From positions 172,391-236,390 of the forward strand of contig NZ_JARANV010000003.1 in assembly GCF_029889845.1 (NCBI RefSeq): a stretch of DNA of 64,000 bases. Reading direction: 5' to 3'. This document shows, piece after piece, positions 8,257 to 15,893 of the stretch. A program made the position numbers and the translations under genes. Source of the DNA: Halomonas sp. 25-S5 (GTDB taxonomy: Bacteria > Pseudomonadota > Gammaproteobacteria > Pseudomonadales > Halomonadaceae). The notes beneath the pieces are model-generated. The model saw only the letters and a list, made by a program, of their open reading frames with translations, was not told where the DNA came from and did no database searches. Position 1 is the first letter of the stretch, and each line of letters starts with the position of its first letter.

Positions 8257-8739
8257 TCAGAGGGCGGTAGCGTCCAGGGCCCCGCTGATCTCGCTGCGCC
8301 ACGCCGGCGCGTCGCTCCCTGCGCGTCGCAGTTCCAGGCTCAGGCGATAGGGCAGCAACTCGCGGTCGGAGAGCTGCAGCCGGGGGCCGTCGGCCTCGAG
8401 GCGGCTGTTCAGGCGCCAGTGGTTGTCGCCGCCCCCCTCGGCCATGGCATCGCGCCACGCCAGCACCTGAGGGCCGTCGGGAACCGCCAGCAGGGCGCGG
8501 GTCAGGCTCTCGAGCACGCGTTCTTCGCCGAGCCCCAGGCGGCGGTCGACGTCCGGCCTGGCCAGCAGCAGGACCTGGTCGACCGCCGGTCTGGGCATGG
8601 GCGGCGTCGCCGTGAGCCGCTTGGCGGCGCGCTCGCCGAGCCCGAACAGGGCCTGGCGCAGCGTGGTCGGCTGCTCCGGCGCAGCGGCACAGCCGGCGAG
8701 CAGCAGGGTCGCCAGCAGCAAAGGCAGGTGGGGTTTCAT
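8257..8739 (-). CDS. Putative lipoprotein
   Basis: A 160-residue exported protein. It has a signal peptide with lipobox LLAGC (Cys at about residue 16), so it is predicted to be anchored in a membrane as a lipoprotein. The start at 8739 is the ATG directly before the Lys-containing signal sequence; its codon overlaps the stop of the upstream hydrolase gene (ATGA), which indicates coupling. The mature part is mixed alpha/beta with no recognised domain. Residues around VLAWRDAMAEGGGDNHWRL look globular. The function is unknown. Confidence 0.7.
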   Translation of the reverse strand: MKPHLPLLLATLLLAGCAAAPEQPTTLRQALFGLGERAAKRLTATPPMPRPAVDQVLLLARPDVDRRLGLGEERVLESLTRALLAVPDGPQVLAWRDAMAEGGGDNHWRLNSRLEADGPRLQLSDRELLPYRLSLELRRAGSDAPAWRSEISGALDATAL

Positions 8740-9710
8740 GGTGAGATCGTCTCCCGGGGCGGGGTGTCGGTCGGCTCCAGTCTGGCAATGAAGCGGTCGA
8801 GGACCGTGAACAGCTCGCGGCGAATCGGCTCGGCCTCGTTGACCAGGTGGTGACGGGCCTCGGGGTGGCGATGGATCTCGGCGCCGGGGAACTTGCGCGC
8901 CAGCACCTCGAGGTTCCACTCCCAGTCCACGGTCAGGTCCTGCTCACCCTGCAGGATCAGGGTGGGAACCGGGCTCGGTGGCAGTGCCAGCAGCTGCGGC
9001 ATCCAGCGGCGCATGGCCCCCACCCAGTCCATCGCCAGGCGGTCGGTCTGGAGGGGGTCGCCCTCGCGCAGGAAGTCGGCGAAGTCGGCATCCGTGGAGT
9101 TGGCGCGGAACTTGCGCGGGATCGATTCGACGAAGGGCCCCACCAGGCGGTGCAGCCAGCTCGACTGGTTCCAGCCCCAGGGGCGTACCAGCGGCGCCAG
9201 CAGCGCCAGTCCCGACCAGGCGCCGTCGTCGCCGCGGGTCAGGGCGTCGGTGGCGAGGATCGCCGCCCCGGTGCTCTGGCCGATGCCCAGCCAGGGCCGG
9301 GGGGCCAGTCCCTCGTCCTCGAGATGTTGCTGCAGGTGGTGCAGGCAGCTGCCATAGTCATTGAAATCGTCGATGGAGGCACGGCGGCCGCTGGAGAGGC
9401 CATGGCCGGGCAGGTCCCAGAGCACGACCCGCCAGCCCCGCGCGAGCAGGCACTCCAGCAGGTGGCAGTAGAGGCCGAGATGGTCGAAGTAACCGTGCAC
9501 CACGAAGGCCGTGCCGATGGGCGCCTCGGGACTCCAGACCTGGGTCCAGAGGCGGAAGTCACCGGCCTCCAGGTAGCCCACGTAGAGGCCCACATGCTCG
9601 GCAAGCAGGGGTGCCAGGCCGTAGTGGCCCAGGTAGCGCTCGAGGTCTCGGCCGGACAGGTCTGCCGGGGCGAGTGGCCCGAGGGCCTGCAACGGGGTGA
9701 AGTCGCTCAT
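8736..9710 (-). CDS. Alpha/beta hydrolase (lysophospholipase/monoacylglycerol lipase-like)
   Basis: A 324-residue serine hydrolase of the Hydrolase_4/PldB type, probably cytoplasmic. The oxyanion-loop region FVVHGYFDHLGLYCHLLE and the WDLPGHGLSSGRR motif are typical. The nucleophile is in GIGQSTGAA (GxSxG), the acid in LQGEQDLTVDW, and the His in HPEARHHLVNE. Likely substrates are monoacylglycerols or lysophospholipids, but this is inferred from the family only. It forms a two-gene unit with the downstream lipoprotein gene. Confidence 0.82.
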   Translation of the reverse strand: MSDFTPLQALGPLAPADLSGRDLERYLGHYGLAPLLAEHVGLYVGYLEAGDFRLWTQVWSPEAPIGTAFVVHGYFDHLGLYCHLLECLLARGWRVVLWDLPGHGLSSGRRASIDDFNDYGSCLHHLQQHLEDEGLAPRPWLGIGQSTGAAILATDALTRGDDGAWSGLALLAPLVRPWGWNQSSWLHRLVGPFVESIPRKFRANSTDADFADFLREGDPLQTDRLAMDWVGAMRRWMPQLLALPPSPVPTLILQGEQDLTVDWEWNLEVLARKFPGAEIHRHPEARHHLVNEAEPIRRELFTVLDRFIARLEPTDTPPRETISP

Positions 9711-9831
9711 CGGTTTCTCCGCAATGCCCGTTCATGCTAGCGCCAAGCCGCCGGCCCGGCCAGCAATGCCTCGGTGGCCGGCCGGCCTCATCATCATATG
9801 CGAGCCACGGGCGGTAAGCGGCAGGTATAGG

Positions 9832-9860
9832 TTTACATGTGGAAGTATTTTCCACAAAAT
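9832..9860 (+). promoter_or_regulatory. glcB promoter with IclR-like operator in the spacer
   Basis: TTTACA (9832-9837) and CAAAAT (9855-9860) stand 17 bases apart. The spacer is filled by the palindrome TGTGGAA-N5-TTCCACA (9838-9856). Its core TGGAAGTATTTTCCA differs from the E. coli IclR operator TGGAAATNATTTCCA at only two defined positions. IclR represses the glyoxylate-bypass operon in E. coli, so a site here, before malate synthase, makes biological sense. A GntR-type regulator cannot be excluded. Confidence 0.6.
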
Positions 9861-9941
9861 CGACGCTACACCGTCATCTTTCCCTGTCCGGCCGGTCGGT
9901 GCCAGGGGGCACCGAGCAGCCAAGCATGAGGAGTACGACCC

Positions 9942-12116
9942 ATGACCCAACGCATCACTCGCCATCGCCTTCAGGTGGCCGCCGAGCTGGACCGTTTCAT
10001 CAACGAACAGGCCCTGCCGGGCACCGGTGTCGACCCCGAGGCCTTCTGGGCCGGCGTCGACGCGCTCTTCCATGATTTGACCCCCCAGAACCGCGAACTG
10101 CTCGCCGAGCGCGATCGCCTGCAGGAGAAGCTCGATGCCTGGCATCGCGAGCACCCCGGCCCGATTCGCGACATGGCCGCCTACCGTGCCTTCCTCGAGG
10201 AGATCGGCTATCTGGTGGAAGCACCGGCCAGGGTCGGCGTGACCACCGCCAACGTCGACCGCGAGATTGCCGTCCAGGCCGGCCCGCAGCTGGTGGTGCC
10301 GGTCAACAACCCGCGCTATGCACTGAACGCTGGCAATGCCCGCTGGGGCAGCCTCTACGACGCCCTCTACGGCACCGACGCCATCTCCGAGGAGGGCGGT
10401 GCCGAGAAGGGCTCGAGCTTCAACCCCAAGCGCGGCGAGAAGGTCATCGGCTATGCCCGCGGTGTGCTCGACCGCGCCGCCCCGCTGGCCACCGGCTCCC
10501 ACCATGATGCCGTCAACTATGCGCTGCGCGACGGCCACCTGGTGGTCTCCCTGGACGGCGGTCGCGAGACCGGCCTCAAGGACCCGGGCAAGCTGGTGGG
10601 CTTCAACGGCCCGGCCGAGAGCCCTGAGTCCGTCCTGCTGGTCAACCACGACCTGCACCTGGAAATCCAGATCGATCCGAGCCACCCGATCGGCAAGACC
10701 GACCCGGCCGGCGTCAAGGACCTGGTGGTCGAGGCGGCGCTGACCACCATCATGGACTGCGAGGATTCGGTGGCCGCGGTGGACGCCGAGGACAAGGTCG
10801 GGGTCTATGCTAGCTGGCTGGGCCTGATGAAGGGTGACCTGGAAGAGCAGGTCGAGAAGGGTGGAAAGACCCTCACCCGCCGCCTCAATGCCGACCGCAC
10901 CTGGCACAATACCGACGGGGGGACTGTCACCCTGCCGGGCCGCTCGCTGATGTTCGTGCGCAACGTCGGTCACCTGATGACCACGCCGGCGGTGCTGGAT
11001 GCCGACGGCAACGAGCTGCCCGAGGGCATCCTCGACGGCATCGTCACCGGCCTGGTCGCCCTGCACGACCTGAAGAAGGGCGAGAACGAGCCGCGCAACT
11101 CGCGCACCGGTTCGATGTACATCGTCAAGCCGAAGATGCACGGCCCCAAGGAGGTCGCCTTCTCCAGTGTGCTGTTCGGCCGCATCGAGGACATCCTCGG
11201 CATGGCCCGCGATACCCTGAAGATGGGCATCATGGACGAGGAGCGTCGCACCTCGGTCAATCTCAAGGCCTGCATTGCCGAGGCCAGCTCGCGGGTGGTG
11301 TTCATCAACACCGGCTTCCTCGACCGCACCGGCGACGAGATGCACACCGCCATGGAGGCGGGCCCGATGATCCGCAAGGGCGACATGAAGGGCTCCGCCT
11401 GGATCCAGGCCTACGAGAAGAACAACGTCCAGGTCGGCCTGGCCTGCGGCCTGCGCGGCCGCGCCCAGATCGGCAAGGGCATGTGGGCCATGCCCGAACT
11501 GATGGCCGCCATGCTCGAGCAGAAGGTCGGCCATCCCAAGGCCGGGGCCAATACCGCCTGGGTGCCGTCGCCCACCGCCGCCACCCTGCATGCCCTGCAC
11601 TACCACCAGGTGGATGTGGCGGCCCTGCAGCGCGAGATGGAAGGCCAGGGCGAGGCGGACTTCCTGAATGACCTGCTTACCGTGCCGGTGGCCGAGTCAC
11701 CGCAATGGAGCGACGAGGAGCGCCAGCAGGAGCTGGACAACAACTGCCAGGGCATCCTCGGCTATGTGGTGCGCTGGGTTGAGCACGGCGTGGGCTGTTC
11801 CAAGGTGCCGGACATCCATGACGTGGGCCTGATGGAGGACCGCGCCACCTTGCGGATCTCCAGCCAGCACATCGCCAACTGGCTGCACCATGGCGTGGTC
11901 GATGCCGCCCGGGTCCAGGAGACCCTGGAGCGCATGGCCAAGGTGGTCGACCAGCAGAACGCCGGTGACCCGGAATACACGCCGATGAGCGCCGATTTCG
12001 CCGCCTCGACTGCCTTCCAGGCCGCTAGCGACCTGATCTTCAAGGGTCGCGAACAGCCCGCCGGCTATACCGAGCCGCTGCTGCACCACTGGCGTGCCGT
12101 GCACAAGGCGAAATAA
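9942..12116 (+). CDS. glcB: Malate synthase G
   Basis: A 724-residue monomeric malate synthase that condenses glyoxylate with acetyl-CoA to give malate, in the glyoxylate bypass and glycolate use. Expected family segments are present: [36 protein letters not shown], the Arg-containing SGM-like [20 protein letters not shown], and [23 protein letters not shown]. Length equals the family norm. The ribosome-binding site GAGGAG lies 8 bases upstream. It is a single-gene unit: IclR-like operator before it, short tandem repeats and a long hairpin after it. Confidence 0.96.
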   Translation: MTQRITRHRLQVAAELDRFINEQALPGTGVDPEAFWAGVDALFHDLTPQNRELLAERDRLQEKLDAWHREHPGPIRDMAAYRAFLEEIGYLVEAPARVGVTTANVDREIAVQAGPQLVVPVNNPRYALNAGNARWGSLYDALYGTDAISEEGGAEKGSSFNPKRGEKVIGYARGVLDRAAPLATGSHHDAVNYALRDGHLVVSLDGGRETGLKDPGKLVGFNGPAESPESVLLVNHDLHLEIQIDPSHPIGKTDPAGVKDLVVEAALTTIMDCEDSVAAVDAEDKVGVYASWLGLMKGDLEEQVEKGGKTLTRRLNADRTWHNTDGGTVTLPGRSLMFVRNVGHLMTTPAVLDADGNELPEGILDGIVTGLVALHDLKKGENEPRNSRTGSMYIVKPKMHGPKEVAFSSVLFGRIEDILGMARDTLKMGIMDEERRTSVNLKACIAEASSRVVFINTGFLDRTGDEMHTAMEAGPMIRKGDMKGSAWIQAYEKNNVQVGLACGLRGRAQIGKGMWAMPELMAAMLEQKVGHPKAGANTAWVPSPTAATLHALHYHQVDVAALQREMEGQGEADFLNDLLTVPVAESPQWSDEERQQELDNNCQGILGYVVRWVEHGVGCSKVPDIHDVGLMEDRATLRISSQHIANWLHHGVVDAARVQETLERMAKVVDQQNAGDPEYTPMSADFAASTAFQAASDLIFKGREQPAGYTEPLLHHWRAVHKAK

Positions 12117-12120
12117 GCGG

Positions 12121-12148
12121 CTTCGGGCTTCGGGCTTCGGGCTTCGGG
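12121..12148. repeat. Tandem CTTCGGG repeat after glcB
   Basis: Four perfect copies of CTTCGGG starting four bases after the glcB stop codon. The phase can equally be read as GCTTCGG, sharing the GCTT core of the arrays after glnK and dtd. Confidence 0.9.
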
Positions 12149-12175
12149 CCCAGCTCAGCGGATACATTGATATCC

Positions 12176-12189
12176 GTAGCTCGTAGCTC
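12176..12189. repeat. Short GTAGCTC direct repeat
   Basis: Two copies of GTAGCTC followed by GTA, between the CTTCGGG array and the terminator hairpin. It is short enough to be chance, but has the same 7-nt unit length and AGC core as the other arrays. Confidence 0.5.
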
Positions 12190-12198
12190 GTATGCATC

Positions 12199-12228
12199 AA
12201 GCGCCCCGGGTACCTGCCCGGGGCGCTT
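12199..12228 (+). terminator. Terminator hairpin after glcB
   Basis: A 12-bp perfect stem AAGCGCCCCGGG/CCCGGGGCGCTT with a 6-base loop, followed by a short T-containing tail (TCGGTT). It is placed 83 bases after the glcB stop and before the thioesterase gene. Confidence 0.7.
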
Positions 12229-12282
12229 TCGGTTATGTTGACGCAAACGTCACCTTCCCAATGAACCGCAAGGAGCCTGCCG

Positions 12283-12696
12283 ATGACCGTGATGACCGCC
12301 GCCGCCATCGAGGACTTTCTCGACGAGGTCTTTCCCCAGCGGACCGGGACCATCGAGGGCGTCGACGAGATGCGCGCGACCATGAGCCTGGCCATCGAAG
12401 ACGAGCACCTGCGCCCCGGGGCCAGTGTCTCCGGCCCCACCCTGATGGGGCTGGCCGACGTCTGTCTCTACGTGGCGATACTGGCCCAGATCGGCCCCGA
12501 GCCCATGGCCGTGACCAGCGACCTGCATTGCCGCTTCCTGCGCCGGCCGCGGGGCGATCGCGATGTCATCGCCAACGCCCGCATCCTCAAGCTGGGACGC
12601 CGCCTGGTGGTGGGGGAGGTGCAGCTCTTCTCGGCCGGCGACGAGCGGCCGATGGCCCTGGTCACGGCGACCTACGCCCTGCCCGACGGCGACTAA
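12283..12696 (+). CDS. PaaI-family hotdog thioesterase
   Basis: A 137-residue single-hotdog protein of the PaaI/YdiI thioesterase group, expected to hydrolyse acyl-CoA thioesters as a tetramer. The helix and catalytic region RPGASVSGPTLMGLADVCLYVA matches the family's G-G-x-x-(A/M)-D pattern, with Asp as general base. TSDLHCRFLRRP forms the next strand pair. The substrate cannot be predicted. Its stop codon overlaps the stop of the DUF423 gene on the other strand (CTAA). Confidence 0.82.
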   Translation: MTVMTAAAIEDFLDEVFPQRTGTIEGVDEMRATMSLAIEDEHLRPGASVSGPTLMGLADVCLYVAILAQIGPEPMAVTSDLHCRFLRRPRGDRDVIANARILKLGRRLVVGEVQLFSAGDERPMALVTATYALPDGD

Positions 12697-13076
12697 CCGC
12701 GTGACCTTGCGCGCAGCACCGTCACCGCCAGGGTCAGCCAGCCGCCGATCATCAGCACCCCGCCCAGCGGGGTGACCAAGCCCAGACCGCGCAGGCCCGT
12801 CAGCGCCATGGCGTAGAGCGAGCCCGAGAAGAGCGCCATTCCCGCCGCCCAAAGACCCAGGGAGAGCCGCTGGCCGGCGAGCGGTGTGGTGGCGCGCCAG
12901 GCCAGCACCGCCAGCAGCGCCAGGGTATGCCACGCCTGGTAGCGCACCCCGGTCTCGAAGGCAGCCGCCAGCCGCGGGGCCAGCTGGCCCTCCAGCGCAT
13001 GGGCGCCGAAGGCACCGGCCATCACCACCAGGGCGCCGGAGAGCGCCGCACCCAGCCACCATCCCCTATCCTGCAT
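12693..13076 (-). CDS. DUF423 (YgdD-like) inner-membrane protein
   Basis: A 127-residue protein with four predicted membrane helices (about residues 6-24, 45-62, 69-87 and 96-117). The N-terminal [15 protein letters not shown] and the [16 protein letters not shown] segment, with its conserved His, are the DUF423 hallmark. The function is unknown; the family is broadly distributed and small. The start at 13076 puts the first helix at the N terminus. The upstream region is the inverted-repeat-rich stretch described separately. Confidence 0.85.
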   Translation of the reverse strand: MQDRGWWLGAALSGALVVMAGAFGAHALEGQLAPRLAAAFETGVRYQAWHTLALLAVLAWRATTPLAGQRLSLGLWAAGMALFSGSLYAMALTGLRGLGLVTPLGGVLMIGGWLTLAVTVLRARSRG

Positions 13077-13171
13077 TCTGACCCTCCTTGTCTTGAATGA
13101 CCGTTGTGGTTGCCCGGGTTCTCGAGAGGCGACGGGGATAGGCCGAAGAGGGGGTCCTATGCCAGGGGTGA

Positions 13172-13291
13172 GGAGGATCCCTCCGAACGGGCTGGCCATG
13201 GATGGCCAGCACCGGCCCTGCAAGCGGAGCGGGACGCGAGAGCGCCGCAGGGCATCGGTAGCGCCCATGGAGGGGTTCACAGCGCCCCCTC
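13172..13291. repeat. Structured intergenic element: four consecutive inverted repeats
   Basis: The gap 13077-13416 (340 bp) has no gene. Inside it are, in order, GGAGG-ATC-CCTCC (13172-13184), the palindrome GCTGGCCATGGATGGCCAGC (13191-13210), a long stem GCCCTGC/GCAGGGC (13215-13221 and 13247-13253) extended by ACCG/CGGT, and GAGGGG/CCCCTC (13270-13275 and 13286-13291). This density suggests a REP/BIME-like intergenic repeat element, though no second copy was seen in this window. A TACAAT hexamer at 13371-13376 may be the -10 of trmB. Confidence 0.5.
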
Positions 13292-13416
13292 GCAGTCCTG
13301 TCGCTGGGTCAGCCTCGAGCGTTCGGGACGTTCTTGGTCGCCTACCGTACCCCGGCGAAGCGGAAGCCGCTACAATATTGCCCCGATTCACCGCTGGCAA
13401 CGAGTGTCCCCGAGCC

Positions 13417-14157
13417 ATGACCGACCCGCGACACGACGACAAGACCACCGCCCCCGAGGGCCCGGATGCCCCGCTGCATCGCCGCGGCATCAAGAGCTAT
13501 GTGCTGCGCGCCGGCCGCATGACCCAGGCCCAGACCCGGGGACTCGAGGAGGTCTGGCCGCACCTGGGACTGACCCTCGCCGATGGCCGCCAGGACCTCG
13601 ATGCGCTGTTCGGACGCCGCGCGCCTCGGGTGCTGGAGGTGGGCTTCGGCATGGGGGCCTCGCTGATCGAGCAGGCCGAGCGGTACGCCGATACCGACTT
13701 CATCGGCATCGAGGTGCATGCCCCGGGGGTGGGCAAGCTGCTCGACGAAGCCGACAAGCGGGGCCTGACCAACCTGCGGGTCTACCGCGAGGATGCCTTG
13801 GCGGTACTCGAGCAGTGCCTGCCCGAGGCGAGCCTCGATACCTTGCAACTATTCTTTCCTGATCCCTGGCCGAAGAAGAGGCATCACAAGCGCCGCATCA
13901 TCCAGCCGGCCTTCGTCGAACTGGTGCGCACCCGCCTCAAGCCCGGTGGCACCCTGCACATGGCCACCGACTGGGAGGCCTATGCCGAGTGGATGGTCGA
14001 GGTGATGGACGCCGCGCCCGGCTTCGCCAACACCGCCGGCCCCGATACGGCCCCCTATGTGCCGCGCCCCGAGTTTCGCCCGTTGACCAAGTTCGAGGCG
14101 CGCGGCGAGAAGCTGGGGCACGGCGTCTGGGACCTGATCTTCACGCGGGTCGACTGA
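13417..14157 (+). CDS. trmB: tRNA (guanine-N7-)-methyltransferase
   Basis: A 246-residue SAM-dependent enzyme that methylates G46 in the variable loop of tRNAs. The SAM-binding motif [15 protein letters not shown] and the signature [17 protein letters not shown] are both intact. [14 protein letters not shown] near the C terminus is the substrate-recognition segment. The start at 13417 gives the typical length with a short, charged N-terminal extension; the frame stays open to 13093, but that would translate the inverted-repeat element. It lies alone, followed by the candidate sRNA on the opposite strand. Confidence 0.93.
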   Translation: MTDPRHDDKTTAPEGPDAPLHRRGIKSYVLRAGRMTQAQTRGLEEVWPHLGLTLADGRQDLDALFGRRAPRVLEVGFGMGASLIEQAERYADTDFIGIEVHAPGVGKLLDEADKRGLTNLRVYREDALAVLEQCLPEASLDTLQLFFPDPWPKKRHHKRRIIQPAFVELVRTRLKPGGTLHMATDWEAYAEWMVEVMDAAPGFANTAGPDTAPYVPRPEFRPLTKFEARGEKLGHGVWDLIFTRVD

Positions 14158-14168
14158 TCCGCCTTAGC

Positions 14169-14286
14169 AAAAGAAAGGCCGCCCCGGAAGAGGCGGCAAA
14201 AAAGACCGTGACTAGCAATGAGAGGGAGAAACCAGGGCAGGAGACTGGCGGGTTCCTGCCTGGCGTGGCGCCTCATCAACGCCACG
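14169..14286 (-). ncRNA. Candidate Fur-controlled small RNA (RyhB/PrrF type)
   Basis: A predicted transcript of about 118 nt starting 5-7 bases after a TATTCT hexamer and ending at an intrinsic terminator. From the 5' end: hairpin 1 GTGGCG/CGCCAC (14285-14280 and 14270-14265); hairpin 2 GGCAGGA/TCCTGCC (14260-14254 and 14242-14236); an unpaired pyrimidine-rich stretch (14231-14198) that includes CATTGCT (14220-14214) and TTTTTT; and terminator stem GCCGCC/GGCGGC (14197-14192 and 14183-14178) followed by CTTTCTTTT. CAUUGCU occurs twice in the target-pairing core of E. coli RyhB. No open reading frame with a ribosome-binding site was seen. The identification is inference from promoter, structure and seed. 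Confidence 0.6.
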
Positions 14287-14290
14287 GTTC

Positions 14291-14320
14291 AAGAATAATC
14301 ATTCTCGTTTGAGCTGTCAA
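14291..14320 (-). promoter_or_regulatory. Fur-box promoter on the minus strand
   Basis: TTGACA (14320-14315) and TATTCT (14297-14292) are separated by exactly 17 bases. GAGAATGATTATTC (14306-14293), a typical Fur-box core, covers the spacer end and the -10. It lies 36 bases downstream of the AEC gene stop and points away from it, so it cannot drive that gene. The only thing downstream before trmB's 3' end is the candidate sRNA. Confidence 0.7.
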
Positions 14321-14355
14321 TACAAATGCGAACGCTTTTCGTTAGCGATGTATCG

Positions 14356-15270
14356 TCAACCGGCAAGGCGCAGCCACAGCGGCAGGGTCAGCATGGCCAG
14401 CAGCGTCTGGCCGGTGATCAGGGCCGCCATCAGCTCGGCGTCTCCGCCCAGCTGGCGGGCCAGGATATACGCCGAAGTGGCGGTGGGCAGGGCGGCGAAC
14501 AGCAGGGCCACATCGCGGGTCACTGGATCCAGGCCCAGCAGCAGGGCCAGAATGAGCACCAGGGCCGGCATCAGCCCCAGCTTGACCAGGTTGGCGGTCC
14601 AGACCCCGCGATCGCGTCTCAGTAGCGCGGCGGGACGCAGCGCCACGCCCACCGCCACCAGGCCCAGCGGCAGGGCGGCACGGCCCAGCAGCTCCATGCC
14701 GGGCTGGCTCCAGCCGGGCAGGCCGATGCCGCTGAGGTTGAGGGCGATGCCGGTCAGGCAGGCCAGGATCAGCGGGTTGCGCGTCAGTGCGGCGAGGCTC
14801 CTGCCCAGGCTCGCCGAGCCCAGAGTGCCGGTTGCGATGAAACTGGCCACGCAGAGCACGTTGACCACTGGCACCATCAGCGCCACCGCGACCGCGGCCA
14901 CCGTGGCCCCGGCACTGCCGTGCAGGGCGGCGGCCCCGGCCACCCCGACATAGGTGTTGAAGCGCAGCGCGCCCTGGAAGGCCGAGGTGAAGGCGGGCGC
15001 AGCGAGTCGCAGCCGGCCTCGCAGCCCCCATAGCAGCAGGCCGAACAGGCCCATGGCACCGAGCAGGGCGAGGGCCAGCCGGGCCACCGGCACCTGGGCG
15101 ACGTCCGCGGTGGCCAGGGTCGAGACCAGCATGGCGGGAAACAGCAGGAAGTAGATCAGCCGTTCCATGCGCGGCCAGAAGTCGCCGCCCGGCTGGCGCC
15201 ACCAGCCGAGCCCGGCGCCCAGCAGGATCAGCAGGAACAGCGGCCCCAGTGCGTTGCCCACGTCGTCCAT
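14356..15270 (-). CDS. AEC-family transporter (auxin efflux carrier type)
   Basis: A 304-residue inner-membrane carrier with about ten helices, of the AEC/BASS-fold family that in bacteria exports or imports organic acids such as malate or malonate. The N terminus LGPLFLLILLGAGLGWW and the segment FQGALRFNTYVGVAGAAAL, with its conserved Arg-Asn, are characteristic. The C terminus has LPTATSAYILARQLGGDAELMAALIT, the second conserved repeat. The start at 15270 has AGGAGGG upstream. The substrate is unknown. It is a single gene, followed on the same strand by the Fur-box promoter. Confidence 0.85.
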   Translation of the reverse strand: MDDVGNALGPLFLLILLGAGLGWWRQPGGDFWPRMERLIYFLLFPAMLVSTLATADVAQVPVARLALALLGAMGLFGLLLWGLRGRLRLAAPAFTSAFQGALRFNTYVGVAGAAALHGSAGATVAAVAVALMVPVVNVLCVASFIATGTLGSASLGRSLAALTRNPLILACLTGIALNLSGIGLPGWSQPGMELLGRAALPLGLVAVGVALRPAALLRRDRGVWTANLVKLGLMPALVLILALLLGLDPVTRDVALLFAALPTATSAYILARQLGGDAELMAALITGQTLLAMLTLPLWLRLAG

Positions 15271-15360
15271 GACAGTTCCCTCCTGATGGTCTCCCCTGCG
15301 ACATCCTTGCGCACTTCGCCGCAGGCAAATGCTGATAAGCTTACCTCTATCCTGCCACCG

Positions 15361-15891
15361 ATGGAGGCCCCGCGCTTCGCCATGCCCCCGCGTATCCCGT
15401 CGTCGAGCGGTGCGGCTCGCCCCCCGCTGCTGCCCCTGCTGATCACCGTCACCCTGCTGACCCTCGCCGTGGCGCTCTGGTACTTGACCCGCTACAGCCT
15501 GCGCGATGAGGTCGGCGTGCACTGGCATCCGCCGGCGGAGGTCCGCTGCGACCTCCATGCGGGCCCCTGCACGGCGCGCCTGGGGCAGGGCATCACGCTG
15601 CGCCTGGCGATCGCGTCGGACGGCCCCATCCGGGCCCTGGAGCGTCTGCCGCTGGAGGTGCGCCTGACCGGCATCCCGGCCGAGTCCGCCCGCGTCGACT
15701 TCGTCGGCCGCGACATGGACATGGGGTTGCACCGCTTCCCCCTCGAGGCCGTGGGAGGCGGCGTCTTCCGTGGGGAGGGGCAGGTGACGATCTGTACCGA
15801 GGCGGTCATGCCCTGGCGCGCGAAGGTGGTGGTGGACACGCCACAAGGCCGTCTGGGAAGCTGGTTCGACTTCGACGTGGCGAGGCGGTGA
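15361..15891 (+). CDS. Membrane-anchored periplasmic protein paired with Sco1
   Basis: A 176-residue protein that I cannot assign to a named family. One membrane helix (about residues 22-41) precedes a periplasmic beta-rich domain of about 130 residues. Possible metal ligands are clustered: a CX6C pair near residue 65, GRDMDMGLHRF, and VTICTEAVMPW. The alternation of Met and His resembles FixH/YtkA or copper-chaperone-like domains. Start is uncertain: the ATG at 15382 is an alternative. It overlaps the Sco1 gene, so a shared role in copper delivery is likely but inferred. Confidence 0.65.
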   Translation: MEAPRFAMPPRIPSSSGAARPPLLPLLITVTLLTLAVALWYLTRYSLRDEVGVHWHPPAEVRCDLHAGPCTARLGQGITLRLAIASDGPIRALERLPLEVRLTGIPAESARVDFVGRDMDMGLHRFPLEAVGGGVFRGEGQVTICTEAVMPWRAKVVVDTPQGRLGSWFDFDVARR

Positions 15892-15893
15892 TC

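Noticed and set aside
9732..11606. 624-codon open frame on the minus strand opposite glcB
   Set aside because: Composition (His, Gly, Leu, Ala, Val) mirrors the wobble positions of glcB; no ribosome-binding site or domain was seen.
13093..13416. 108-residue N-terminal extension of TrmB
   Set aside because: It would translate the inverted-repeat element; TrmB proteins do not have it and the ATG at 13417 gives normal length.
14158..14203. Hairpin after trmB as the trmB terminator
   Set aside because: On the plus strand the stem is followed by six A, not T; the U tract is on the minus strand, so it ends the sRNA candidate instead.
14291..14320. Fur box as the regulator of the AEC carrier gene
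   Set aside because: It lies downstream of that gene's stop codon and its promoter points away, so it cannot control its initiation.
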